64,000 bases of DNA, from contig NC_088311.1 of assembly GCF_910592395.1 (NCBI RefSeq), positions 17,114,501 to 17,178,500 of the forward strand, written 5' to 3'. The first letter of the stretch is position 1; each line of letters starts with the position of its first letter. This document shows, one piece after another, positions 1-10,187 of the stretch. The notes beneath the pieces are model-generated. The model searched no databases and was not told the DNA's origin. It saw only the letters and a program-made list of their open reading frames with translations. The DNA comes from Lineus longissimus (taxonomy: Eukaryota; Nemertea; Pilidiophora; Heteronemertea; Lineidae). Made by a program: the position numbers and the translations under genes.

Positions 1-1550
1 GAATTTATGAAGTTTGTACGATTTTGGCGTACGGCGTACTTTCTTAAAGAGACCGCGGATACACTGTCATTTCCAAGTGGGAGTGCGAGTTCAGAGCGGA
101 AATTAAGGCAGATCCCGAACTGGCAGCATTTGCAAAAGATCTGAACATCTCCGAGCCTCTGAACCCCCCCCCCCCCGAGAAGCCTTTTTCGGGGGAAGAA
201 CGAACGCTGTGAAACTGTATCACAAATGCAATGAAAACGAAAGCATCAAATATGTCGACTTTACATCGCTTTATCCGTATGTCAATAAATATAAACATTA
301 TCCTCTAGGGCACCCAGTGGTGTACCGGGGTGAAAATCTGCAAAAGGTTGACGACCCACTGAAGTGCGAAGGTCTTATCAAATGTAAAGTATTACCGCCA
401 AAGCAATTGTATTTTCCTGTTTTACCCCAGAGGACGGGTAACAAGTTGAAGTTTTCTCTTTGTGCGAAGTGTGCGGAGACGTCGTCTAAAACGTGTGACC
501 ATTCAGACGATGAGTGCACTCTGATAGGGACATGGGTTATATTTGAAGTCAGAAAAGCGGTCGAAAAGGGCTATCGTCTGGTGCGAACATACGAAATTTG
601 GGATTTCGAGCAAACAACCCAATATGATCTTGAGAAGAAAGAGGGCGGTCTATTTATGAGTTTCATTAATACTTTTCTAGAGCAGAAAAGAAGAAGCTAG
701 CGGTTGGCCCGATTGGTGTGAGACCGAAGAAGACAAAAAGAAGTACATCGATGATTACGCGCCGCACGAGGGGATCACTTTAGACCGTTACAATATCAAA
801 TATAACGCAGGCATGCGCAGTACCTACAAGGCAGGGATATGTGCGTTGTGGGGAAAATTCGGGCAACGAAATAACTTTGTAAAGACATTATATACAGATA
901 GTCCAGAGGTTTATATCAATAAATTGACCGACGATAGCATTGAAGTAACCGATTCTCAATTAGTGAACGAAGAATTCGTTCTTTTGAAATACCGTGAGAA
1001 GACTGAATTCATAGAAGCGTGTCCTTACACAAATTGTGTTATCGCAGCTTACACAACTGCACATGTGCGGCTGTAATTGTATGAGGAGTTGGAAAAACTT
1101 GATCAACAAGTATAATATTTTGACACTGATAGTATTATATACGTGTACGACAAAACAAACAAAAAACACTTCAACCCACCCCTAGGCGACTATCTGGGGG
1201 ATTTCAAGGATGAGTTGAACGGCGCATCCCTTGAAGAGTTTGTTTCAGGGGGACCAAAAAACTACGGGTATCGCATCAAATAGAGTAAAGAGACTGTGTG
1301 CAAAGTCCGAGGGTTCACCCTGAACTATGGTAATAGTCAAAAAATCAATTTCGAAACCATGAGGGACTTGGTACAAAACCTGAATTTTTCCGACACCCTT
1401 TTGGTCGAAAATCCTTACAAAATTCGGCGACGTAAGGATTTCAAAATTACCACAGTTCGGGAGGTGAAAAAGTACGGCTTAGTATACGACAAGCGTTACC
1501 TGACAGACGATTTCTTTACATTGCCTTTTGGCTATTAGCTATTATGACGT
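1..1550 (+). pseudogene. Maverick/Polinton protein-primed DNA polymerase B, 5'-truncated and frameshifted
   Basis: Family B DNA polymerase of the protein-primed type, which replicates Maverick/Polinton and adintovirus-like elements. The window opens inside the gene. Around 209-700 lies motif A, with the residues DFTSLYP followed by a proline and tyrosine rich stretch. Around 813-900 lies motif B, with the residues MRSTYKAG and LWGKFGQR. Around 1117-1150 lies motif C, read as DTDSIIYVYD. The C-terminal part continues to about 1538. The reading frame changes near 690 and again after 1076, and stops occur between 1076 and 1296, so this is a relic. A run of 14 C at about 166-179 lies between the exonuclease side and motif A. 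Family assignment is confident; the missing N-terminus lies outside the window. Confidence 0.88.
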
Positions 1551-1573
1551 CTCTCTCTCACGTTTATTATTTC

Positions 1574-2573
1574 GGTGTATTCCTGTTTCGCCTATTCCTG
1601 TTCCGCCTATTCCTGTTTCGCCTAATTCCTTATTCGCCTATTCCTGATTCGCCTACTTCCTGTTTCGCCTATTCCTGTTTTGCCTAATTCCTGTTTCGCC
1701 TATTCCTGTTTCGCCTATTCAAAAGTATTGCTAACCTCCCCACAGACGTAGGAATATGAACCGTCCCTTACTATAGTGTTAAAGGCTATCATTAAGAATA
1801 AAGTCTGAAATAATGGATTTAGCGACATGTCAATTATTTCAGTATTATTCGGAATAGCTTTGGAAAATTATACATAGCTTACATTGGCTTATGTTTTAGC
1901 GTATTTTAAAAGGCAAGAAATAAAATAGTAAGAAAGTTTTACCCTTTCATTAGATTTGAGAAAGGTTTCTCAGACCTGCATTTTATATTGTAGATTCTCT
2001 TTCTTTTGTCTTAGTCAGTAACTGGCTACGTAATAGAAAGAATACCTATAGCTACATTGTTCTTTACTATGATATGGGTTTTACAGCTGATTTTGATCAA
2101 ATAATTATGAGAATGTACAGTATTATGTATTTTTATCAAAAACTCATGAATTCCTGTTTTTATAAAATAAGCGACTGCTTTACTCTACTTAATCTATTAG
2201 TTTTTACTGTGTGTCAATATAGTCATATGGTCAAATAAGTCCCGGACTGTCCCCGCTTTCAAGGTGACTCTTTCAAAACGGTCATGGCATGGTTTGTTAA
2301 TAAAGTTGATGGCATTTGATTAGTCAAATTGTCATCACATCGTTAACATCATCCAATTGTTCCCTCACATTTTTCCCATAAAATGGACATGCATCCCTAA
2401 GGTTCCCCCTGGGAGAGTCGATTTATTGTAGGGGTACTGGAAAGTAGGCGAAACAGGAAGTAGGCGAAACAGGTATAGGCGAAACAGGAAATATGCCAAA
2501 CAGGAAATAGGCCAAACAGGAATAGGCGGAACAGGAATAGGCGAAACAGGAATAGGCGAAACAGGCATAAACC
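1574..2573. mobile_element. Non-autonomous DNA transposon with subterminal GCCTATTCCTGTTTC arrays, copy 1
   Basis: A 1,000-bp element flanked by the perfect 8-bp direct repeat ATTATTTC (1566-1573 and 2574-2581). The ends are inverted repeats: the left begins GGTGTATTCCTGTTTC and the right ends GAAACAGGCATAAACC. About 10 tandem units of a 15-16 bp motif (GCCTATTCCTGTTTC) lie inside the left end (to about 1720) and the reverse complement array lies inside the right end (about 2440-2570). The middle 700 bp is AT-rich and has no credible coding region. The same element is found in opposite orientation at 60285-61289. An 8-bp duplication is known for hAT, Merlin, P and some other superfamilies; the terminal GG would suit Merlin, but no transposase is present. 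It sits in the Polinton between polymerase and ATPase. Confidence 0.9.
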
Positions 2574-2581
2574 ATTATTTC

Positions 2582-2928
2582 ACCATAGTGAAGTTTACGC
2601 GCTCCTTGAGCGCTATTATCATCATTGTACATCTGCTATTATTATTTTATAAACATCATTGAACTGTATCGTATATGTCATTTTATATATATGTCATTTT
2701 ATAAGGGATGTTATTGTAAAAATTATTGCCAGTGTCATCTATTATGGTTTCTGCGCCAGAAAACAGTTATAATACCTTGATAGCACTATTACAGAATGTA
2801 TCATCATCATTATCACCAACATCCACGGTACAATAGATCATTATCTGTTTTTGCTCTAGATAGTTGCACTATAACCTATAACAGTATTTTTTTGTTGAAT
2901 CCCTCATTATATTAGTCGAGATCTCAGC
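2582..2928. other. Polinton intergenic stretch, no gene seen
   Basis: AT-rich sequence between the transposon and the packaging ATPase start. It has no open frame of note on either strand; a promoter for the ATPase gene would be expected here but no clear element is visible. Confidence 0.4.
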
Positions 2929-3545
2929 ATGCATATTTCAAGTGGAGACCTTCTCTTGAAACATCCATTCACATGTCTAGTAGCAGGGCCTACCATGTGC
3001 GGGAAGTCTTTCTTTGTACAACGATTGATATCCAATGCTGCCTCTACTATTGACCCTCCACCTGATAGAATTGTTTGGTGCTATGGAGGCGTATCGCAGG
3101 AGGCGTTTGCAGCGTTTCCAAATGTGGAGTTCGTCTCTGGTCTGAATATTTCTGAAAATACATCTGTAGATGAGCGAACATTGCTCATTATCGACGATTT
3201 AATGTGTGAAACAGATGAAAAAGTCACAAAGATCTTCACCAAGGATTGTCATCATTTGAACCGGAGAGCCATCTTTATCGTACAGAACTTTTTTTTCACG
3301 GGAGACAGCAGCGCACCATAAGCTTGAATTCTAATTATGTGGTGTTATTCAAAAATCCGAGAGACGTGTCTCAGATCACACATTTGGCAAAGCAAATTTC
3401 TCCTGGTAATACCAAAGCCCTTCCCGAAGCTTTTGCCGATGCGACGCGTCAACCCTTTGGATATCTATTCTTGGATTTTAGCATCAATTATTCGATATGG
3501 CAAAATATCACATTAAACATTACGTGCGCCAACTCAAAGCACTGA
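2929..3545 (+). pseudogene. Polinton/adintovirus-type packaging ATPase, one frameshift
   Basis: A32/FtsK-like genome-packaging ATPase. The first frame starts at ATG 2929 and shows a Walker A motif (GPTMCGKS, about residues 21-28) and a Walker B motif (LLIIDDLM, about residues 85-92). The frame ends at 3321, but the homologous C-terminal part continues in the next frame from about 3290, with the residues SLNSNYVVLFKNPRD. The shift lies at the T run around 3288-3296, so a single-base indel is the likely lesion. It overlaps the start of the next gene at 3497. In Maverick-like elements this ATPase threads DNA into the capsid. Family call is firm; the gene is probably inactive. Confidence 0.88.
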
Positions 3546-3823
3546 AATCTGCTCAGGCTAAGAAAAGACGCCAGATTCTTCAAACAGCCGACAAAGGGCT
3601 CCTTAATGCGGTGGGGGAGTCTGCGAGCAACTGTTTAAAAGGCAACGTACCCCTTAATAGAAATCAATTTAAATGTCTGAAGAAACACAAGCACTCCCTC
3701 CGTAAATTAGCGTGCAAGAAGACATCGTTAAAGGAACGAAAACGGATCATTCAAAAGGGTGGTTTTCTTGGAGCACTGCTAGGCCCCGTGATTAGAGCCA
3801 TTGGAAGTATTTTTGGTGGTTGA
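3497..3823 (+). CDS. Small basic virion-type protein with hydrophobic C-terminus (adenovirus pX/pVI-like role possible)
   Basis: An intact 108-residue protein, very rich in Lys and Arg through residues 1-85, ending in a Gly-rich hydrophobic tail (residues about 88-108, pattern GGFLGALLGP then IRAIGSIFGG). Such proteins sit beside the packaging ATPase in many metazoan Maverick-like elements. A DNA-condensing core protein or a membrane-active capsid protein would fit the composition, but that role is inferred, not shown. ATG at 3497 overlaps the ATPase reading frame by about 49 bp, a compact arrangement typical of viral-type elements. No lesion is visible. Confidence 0.7.
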   Translation: MAKYHIKHYVRQLKALKSAQAKKRRQILQTADKGLLNAVGESASNCLKGNVPLNRNQFKCLKKHKHSLRKLACKKTSLKERKRIIQKGGFLGALLGPVIRAIGSIFGG

Positions 3824-3837
3824 TAAATAGCCGCATA

Positions 3838-4512
3838 ATGAGTCAGATGCACAAAATGGCGTTAATACCTCATGAGATGGTAGATAAATATCTGTATCAG
3901 CAACGCCACAAAGAGGATACCAAACCCCAGGCATACAACGCAATGGGTATTGATCAAGAAATGCAAAAAATACTGTCCTCAACAACTATGAGTGAGTATG
4001 ACAAGGCCACAGCATACTCGCAGTTGCTTCGCAAGTACTTGGGAACAATACATTCCCCCTCACTAGATTTAAACGCTGGAACAATAGGGCAAGCCCAAAA
4101 TGCTGTTACAACGACTGCCCAAGCTGCGGATACAACTGCTGTAAACCAAATGGCTGCCCAGCCCTCCGTATTGTCTCCTCTTTCCCCCAAGGCGATATTG
4201 CAGCAAGTACCCGGGTACTCAAAACCAAAGGCCAAAAAATTAGTACAGGCATTGCTGGACGACCCAAAATTTAGCTGGAACGAAAGCGGCGAAATTTCAA
4301 TTAACGGAGACGTCATTAAAGGAAGCGATATCAAGTCGGTCATACAAAACGCCTCTTCAAACGCAAAACATTCTAGCCCTCCTGTCGGCGTTGATTCGGT
4401 CCTATCTTATCTCGATGGTAAGGGTGAAATATCCAGTAACATGATTACGAACAGGGAATGGAAGAAAAAACTCAAACTCAATGATAGGGAGGGTATAGGG
4501 GGGTCCACCTAA
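3838..4512 (+). pseudogene. Polinton-associated virion-type protein, interrupted by a transposon
   Basis: A coding region of about 220 codons beginning at ATG 3838, 15 bases after the previous stop. The N-terminal part is charged and Gln/Met rich; the middle (residues about 80-125) is low-complexity Ala/Thr/Gln; a lysine-rich part and a Ser/Asn-rich part follow. I do not know an established domain, but similar proteins accompany Maverick-like elements. The frame runs straight into the 2.3-kb transposon at 4502. The same frame resumes beyond it from the second copy of the target duplication (6833) to a stop at 6956-6958, so the gene was whole before the insertion. The next gene (integrase) starts 5 bases after that stop. 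Confidence 0.6.
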
Positions 4513-6832
4513 TGTGCGTCCGGAACTCTGTTTGCGCGTCCGGAGCGCGTCCGGAAGAGAAAGTGCGCGTCCGGAACAATTTCCTATGTAAATATGAACC
4601 TATTGTTGCATTAGATGGCTTAAATAGCATTTTCATTCCATGTAGAGAAAATAAAATTGAAAAAAATCTTTTTGGTGACTTTGTATTTTACAATTTTCAG
4701 CGAGGTGGTTAATTACTAAGCCCCCCTCTTAGGAGGGGCTCTTAAGATACACGTGTGTGTGGGAGTATATACTGATTTGATGAGAAATAAAGAGAGTAAA
4801 TATTGTATATCCTACAAACAATTTTTTTTGGTATTTTTCTGAATTAACTCCGTTGAGTTTACCGATTTCTCCGCGATCTTCCGGTGGTGGTTGCTATCCC
4901 ATTTGTTGAAATTAATTTAAATTAATTTAAATCTTCATGGGAATTCGCTACATCATATGCCTAAGAAATTGTTCCGCCAATTATATTAATATTTTTATTA
5001 GAGAAATATCCGTCCTAAATAATGACAGAAAAGGGTGGTTTATTTCAATTTTGTGTCGACATGATCGAGGTCACGTGACATAAAAACAAAACAATCGCAC
5101 ACACCCGTCCAAAAAAGGCACTTTAAGAAAAACAAATACGTTTTTCCAGCTTAAAACCACACTGACGACTAAGTTATATTGGTCTTCTGCCCAAATCTGA
5201 AGTATCAAAATGAATCACAAACTAGAACTAGCTCTATTTAGCAAAAGTTGCGTGAAAAATTCGGGTGAGCGACGTACATTCTGCACCCTAGCGGCCAATA
5301 ATTAAACTACTTTCAGCCGTCTGCTCCGGTCTCGTTAGGGAGTTTTTCCCAAATGTACGCGATGATGACGTGCCCCATTAACATGACGTAACATCTATTT
5401 TAAAATGCGTTTCCAAAGTGAATGCATGAGGACAACCTATTTGTGTCGTATAAGACTGGAAACGCCCGATTCCCGTGAATAAGGACAATCACAATGTATT
5501 ACATTACCAAAACAAAAATGTGTCGGAAGGAACTATGGATGGTCCCATCGCACCCCCCCTCCAGCAGTATGACACAGAAGGGCTAGTTGACTGTCCACCG
5601 GGGGGGTTTGGGGGGAGCTTCCCCCCAACGCACTGGTAAAAACCTATGTCGACGGAGGGGGGTTGGGGGGGTGTCCCCCCATTGTAACAGCTGTAGTTGT
5701 TAGAGCTTGCACTTAACATATGCTCGTAGGGGGGTTCGGGGGAGCTCCCCCGACCTAAAGGGGGGCTCACTAAGTCCTTGACTTTACATATTAATGCCAT
5801 AATCATATCCCAACTTCCTTACGCGCCTTCTCCTGTTGTGGTCGTCTAAGTCGGTATGAGTTTGTCTTTGCGTGCCGTGGGATAAGGGGCAATAGCAATT
5901 ATTGTGAAGCCAATTTGCGCTTTTAGGGGGGAGGGGAGGGGATCGAGGGGGAAGGGGGAAGGGGGTCAACAAAATTCAGTGCGGTTTTAAGAGCTTCAAC
6001 TAAAGATGAGCTTAATGATTATTTTCCTGGGTATATATCTTATTCATTAAAATAAAAATGCCAGTTTTTCTACCATTCGACAGAGTGGGCCCGGGAGGGG
6101 GGGACTTATTTTTTAGATTAATTTCTAATTGGCTACACTTAAATTTAGGTATGGCTTATTATCAAAGGATCTAGTGATGACAGTGGATTTAAGGATACAC
6201 TCACATCAAAGAAGTAGTACAATTTTCACTTATTTTTCTCACAAAATATATTTTTGGGGGTTTGGGGGACTCATCCCCCAATGTACTGGCTAAATATGTC
6301 AGAAGGACGGGGTTTGGGGGGCTTCCCGGGTCCCCCATGTCAAACAGTTGTGTGAGTTCACTAGAGATTGCTCTTTACATATTAATGTGAACACATCTCA
6401 CTAATTGACACTTTGACTGTATAGCGATTTTCAATAACATATTTGATTCTGATATTTTGTGAAATTAACAATGATAAGACACTCTGACGGCATTCCATGT
6501 GCTGAGACACCAGATACCAGTCTAATCCATTACAACACGGCTACTATCGAAATTCTGCAACTGCAACAACAATTGGTTGAGGAGAAACGTCAGTAAACTG
6601 GGATTTGATGGCTGTGTAACACCCAAATCACCCCGCTGAAAATTGTAAAATACAAAGTCACCAAGGAGATTTTTTCCAATTTTATTTTCTCTACATGGAA
6701 TTAAAATGCTATTTAAGCCATCTAATGCAACATTAAGTTCATATTTACATAGGAAATTGTTCCGGACGCGCACTTTCTCTTCCGGACGCGCTCCGGACGC
6801 ACAAATTGTTCCGGACGCGCATTAGGTAGACC
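4502..6832. mobile_element. 2.3-kb non-autonomous element with ~210-bp terminal inverted repeats (Mutator-like?)
   Basis: The ends mirror each other: left 4502-4712 and right about 6622-6832, beginning GGTCYACCTAATGYGCGTCC, with several GCGTCCGGA motifs repeated near each end. The two ends are about 90 percent alike by eye. The flanking direct repeat is GGTATAGGGG (4492-4501 and 6833-6842), 8-10 bp because the G run blurs the border. Long inverted repeats plus a 9-10 bp duplication suggest a Mutator-like element; no transposase frame is present. The interior has G- and C-run palindromes (about 5530-5770 and 6250-6330, blocks such as GGGGGGAGCTTCCCCCC). Insertion split a Polinton gene. Confidence 0.85.
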
Positions 6833-6962
6833 GGTATAGGGGTCAATAAAACGCCCAAGTCGAGGAGGAGAGACCCATTAGCTTCTTGGAACTCTCCGAC
6901 GTTTCACAGACAGAGTTCTCCTGTATTCGACAGTCCTGATACCATCTTCTCCACATGAAAAC

Positions 6963-8110
6963 ATGACGACAAAAATGAAAGCTGGGAAGCGTGGTAGTGA
7001 CAAAGCAGCCAGGCTATTGAAAAAGATCTATTACACACCAGGTATTTCCGGTAGTTTTGGAGGTGTAAATACCTTAAAGAGGGTGGTCGGTAGTAAGATA
7101 TCGACCTCTGACATCAAGAAATGGTTAAGAAGTCAAGCCACATACACGCTCCACAAGCCGATCCGTCGCCATTTCAAACGAAGGCGTATTGTTGTCGCCG
7201 ACATCGCCGAACAGTGGGAAGCGGATCTCGTTGATTTGTGTAGAATAGTCAAATATAATAAACCCTATAAATATTTGCTCACAGTGATCGATACGCTTTC
7301 GAAATTCGCGTAGGTGGTCCCTTTAAGAACTAAAACAGGGGCAGAACAGGTGGATGCATTCTCTAAGATATTTGCCACATCCAAGCGAAAACCAAAAAAT
7401 TTAAGAACCGATAAGGGGGGTGAGTTTCTGGGCAAGAAATTTCAAGCCTTTCTAAAAAAAGAAAATATCAATTTTTTTACTTCGAATAATGAGGTTAAAG
7501 CAGCTATAATCGAGTGTTTCAACATAACTTTCAAATAACACATGTGTTTTGTGCCTTTACACGGCAGAACACTCTGTCATACCTGTCAATTCTTCAGAAA
7601 CTTCTACATTCATACAACAACATGTGGCATAGGAGCATCAAGAGGAAACCCAGCGAGGTGAACGAGGGTAATGCAGATGACGTTTGGCACGTACTCTACT
7701 CAAAAGAAAACCTATCAACAAAAAACGTCAAATTCAAATTTGAAATTGGCGATAAGGTAAGGATTGGCAAGACAAAAATGCTATTCGAAAAATCTTATTT
7801 ACCCAACTGGTCAACAGAAATCTTCACTATAAAAAGACGCGTTAAAAGTCATCCAACCCTGTACGGCGTCCATGACGCGCAAGGTGAAAACATCTTAGGC
7901 ACTTTACGAAAAAGAGCTGCAGAAAGTAGATGTGTCGCCAGAAAAGACCTATAAATTCGAGAGAATACTTGCAGAACACGGCAGGGGTAGAACAAAAGAA
8001 TATTTAGTTAAATGGGATGGATATCCAGCAAAGTTCAACAGTTGGGTGCGCAAGGCAGACGTTCAACATCTATGTTTTATTCTACACTGTCACAGACACG
8101 TTTGATATTT
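6963..8110 (+). pseudogene. Polinton integrase (rve) with C-terminal chromodomain, decayed
   Basis: Retrovirus-type DDE integrase of the kind carried by Maverick/Polinton elements. Starting at ATG 6963, the core shows a first Asp in WEADLVDL (about 7219), a second Asp in LRTDKGGEF (about 7400) and a Glu region in NNEVKAAIIECFN (about 7487-7525). A nonsense codon at 7311-7313 replaces an expected Trp. The frame shifts near 7525-7540 and again near 7954. After it comes a chromodomain-like stretch (about 7956-8080, residues KEYLVKWDGYPAKFNSW), which in chromo-integrases guides insertion site choice. The lesions make it inactive. Confidence 0.88.
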
Positions 8111-8433
8111 GAGTAAACAAAGCATGATTGCAGAAATGACACGCGGATCTGAAAACAAGGAAGGCGACGGCAACGATTCAATCACTTCACAACAGAAGAA
8201 TTGGAAACTTTTTGGTCACAATGTCCCTAAACCCGAGATAATTTCTTTGCCCAGATCATAATTATTTACATAGTGATCGTTACTGCTCTCATTGATATAG
8301 CTATTGCCAACGGTGAAAGTACTGTGTGGATCTCTCTCTCCTGTGCAGCTGTTTAGGTTACTTGTTACCGAATCCATCAATACCCGAGAACACGCGTGCA
8401 TTAACCAAGAAACGTTTTCCCAATTAAGGCAAA
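8111..8433. other. Gap between integrase and structural-type gene
   Basis: No convincing coding region on either strand. It probably belongs to the Polinton (intergenic DNA or decayed coding sequence). Confidence 0.3.
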
Positions 8434-8824
8434 ATGACTACTTTTAATGACCATTTTTATGTTTCTTTACCCTGCAATAGCTCCTTGAAATACTTTCCCG
8501 ACAATACAATAGGTCATTACACAAAGCAGCTCAGCACAGCCATCAGACTCGGCTCTGCTGAAAATTGGGAGGTCGGCCTTGCGGAGATAAAATATCCACG
8601 CACCTGGAGCAATGTCAACGAAACCAATAACACTTTTCACATTTACATCCCAACCAGCGATGACCCCGACCCAAAAATGGGTAAAAACCCTGAAGCTTGG
8701 AAGACATGCACAATACCTACTGGTCACTATACCGGACGCCTCTTTTGTCACACTTCTGCACGCATTCATTTGGAAACGTGATGAAAAAATAGCAATACAA
8801 CAATTTTATTCAAGTGTTTTATAA
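8434..8824 (+). pseudogene. Polinton-associated structural-type protein, N-terminal part only
   Basis: A frame from ATG 8434 with the N-terminal pattern FYVSLPCNSSLKYFPDNT, followed by NWEVGLAEIKYPRTW. This N-terminus recurs next to Maverick-like integrase and virion genes in invertebrate genomes; a minor capsid or penton role is plausible but not proven here. The 116-codon frame loses its normal continuation near 8740-8760, where a second frame overlaps (8612-8824), suggesting an indel. Nothing recognisable as Polinton follows 8.83 kb, so this appears to be the broken right limit of the element. Confidence 0.6.
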
Positions 8825-8992
8825 TACAGCATTAGAAAGATACGGAATGAATACAATGTTTTCTCTTGACATCTTGACAGCCGGACATCAACATGAGTAG
8901 AGACAATTTCTATGGACGCTTGTCTATGACCTGGTGATGGAAAATACCACACATTTCTATGGATCGCACGCATCGGCGATGTTTCGGAACGT

Positions 8993-9060
8993 GCCGGTGT
9001 AAAAGTAGAAAGTGTCCCCCTCCCCCTGGAAAAATAAGACCCTGGAAGTCTAGGACACTG
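8993..9060. mobile_element. Fragment of the GCCGGTGTARAAGT small MITE family
   Basis: The stretch starts GCCGGTGTAAAAGTAGAAAG and then AGTGTCCCCC. This is the terminal sequence of the small inverted-repeat elements at 15185-15357 and 46002-46139. The right end is not clear, so this is an incomplete or diverged copy. Confidence 0.5.
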
Positions 9061-9579
9061 TAGAGCCCAGTCTTTAATTTAGTTTCAAAATCTTAGGATA
9101 GGAGGCAGCTCTGGTTTGGACCTTTTAAATTTGCCTCCCTTTTGACATTTTTGATTGGTTATGGTTCTGTGGGCCTCTAGGTAGCCCCTTACATTCTATG
9201 TGGGCCTCTTTTAGACTTGAAGATGGTGGAGGAGGTTTAGAAAGGATGTTGTTCCCTTTCTTTTTTCAATTTCTTCTTGGAAGTTTTGGATTTTAAGGAT
9301 TTGTAATCTGTGGGATTTAAAGTGAACCAATGGAGCAAAGTTTGGTGAGTTTTTTATTTTAATTATCTTTATAATTTTTCTGTAATTTGGAAGTTAAGAT
9401 ATAGGGCCTATGGTTGGTAATTTTGTATGCATTGTTATGCATGTGCATTTTGCAGCACATGTTTTAGGCCCTTGCCTCGGGTCATTTGCTGGGTTAATTG
9501 ACCAATGCACCCTCATTTCAAATGTGACAGATGGTTTGAAAATAACCTTCACCGTTTCAAGGACAAGAGTGGGCAAACA
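9061..9579. other. No gene seen
   Basis: Ordinary AT-rich intergenic or intronic sequence; short frames here are not supported by any motif. Confidence 0.4.
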
Positions 9580-9925
9580 CTCATCTTTCTCGGTCAAGGT
9601 CATTCTCAAAGCATTCCTATCCTCCAAGGTCAAGGCCATGGGAGGTCAAGGTCACTTGAAACTAGGGCAATGCTAACTAGTTCAATTAAAGGTCAAGGTC
9701 ATGGGAGGTCAAGGTCACTTGAAACTAGGGCAATGCTAACTAGGTCAATTAAAGGTCAAGGCCATGGGAGGTCAAGGTCACTTGAAACTAGGGCAAGGCT
9801 AACTAGGTCAATTAAAGCCATCTTTCTCGGTCAAGGTCATTCTAAAATCATTCCTATCCTCCAAGGTCAAGGACATGGGAGGTCAAGATCACTTGAAACT
9901 AGGGCAATCCTAAATAGGTCAATCA
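9580..9925 (+). repeat. Tandem repeat of about 63 bp rich in TCAAGGTCA
   Basis: Four to five units of about 63 bp, each with GGTCAAGGTCAYGGGAGGTC and then CACTTGAAACTAGGGCAA. The outer units also share a longer stretch (9580-9640 resembles 9822-9885), giving a higher-order pattern. At least five copies of the nonamer TCAAGGTCA occur. Confidence 0.9.
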
Positions 9926-9959
9926 TCAGCCAGAGTCACCCATAAACTACTAACTGAGA

Positions 9960-10187
9960 CTAAGGCAAGAATTGATAAGGCAACTTGTGATAAGGCAAGA
10001 TAAAACAGAGGCAAAATAGCATAAGGCGAAAAATGAAAAGGCGAAAAAAGACAAAGGCCAGATAGAATAAGGCAGATTTAGAAGAGGCAAAATTGGAAAA
10101 GGCGAAATAGGAGAAGGCGAAATGTATATTTTTTAAAGGCAAAATGGGAAAAGGCGAAAAAAGACAAGGCGAAATGGGCATGAACCG
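9960..10187. repeat. Diverged tandem array related to the ends of the 1-kb transposon family
   Basis: About a dozen loose 15-18 bp units of the form AAAAGGCGAAATRGG, ending GGCGAAATGGGCATGAACC. The right end of the 1-kb element at 2573 reads GGCGAAACAGGCATAAACC, so this looks like a solo, diverged end of a related element. Confidence 0.6.

Noticed and set aside
5504-5972. Pro/Gly-rich minus-strand frames
   Set aside because: They translate C- and G-run palindromes inside a non-autonomous transposon.
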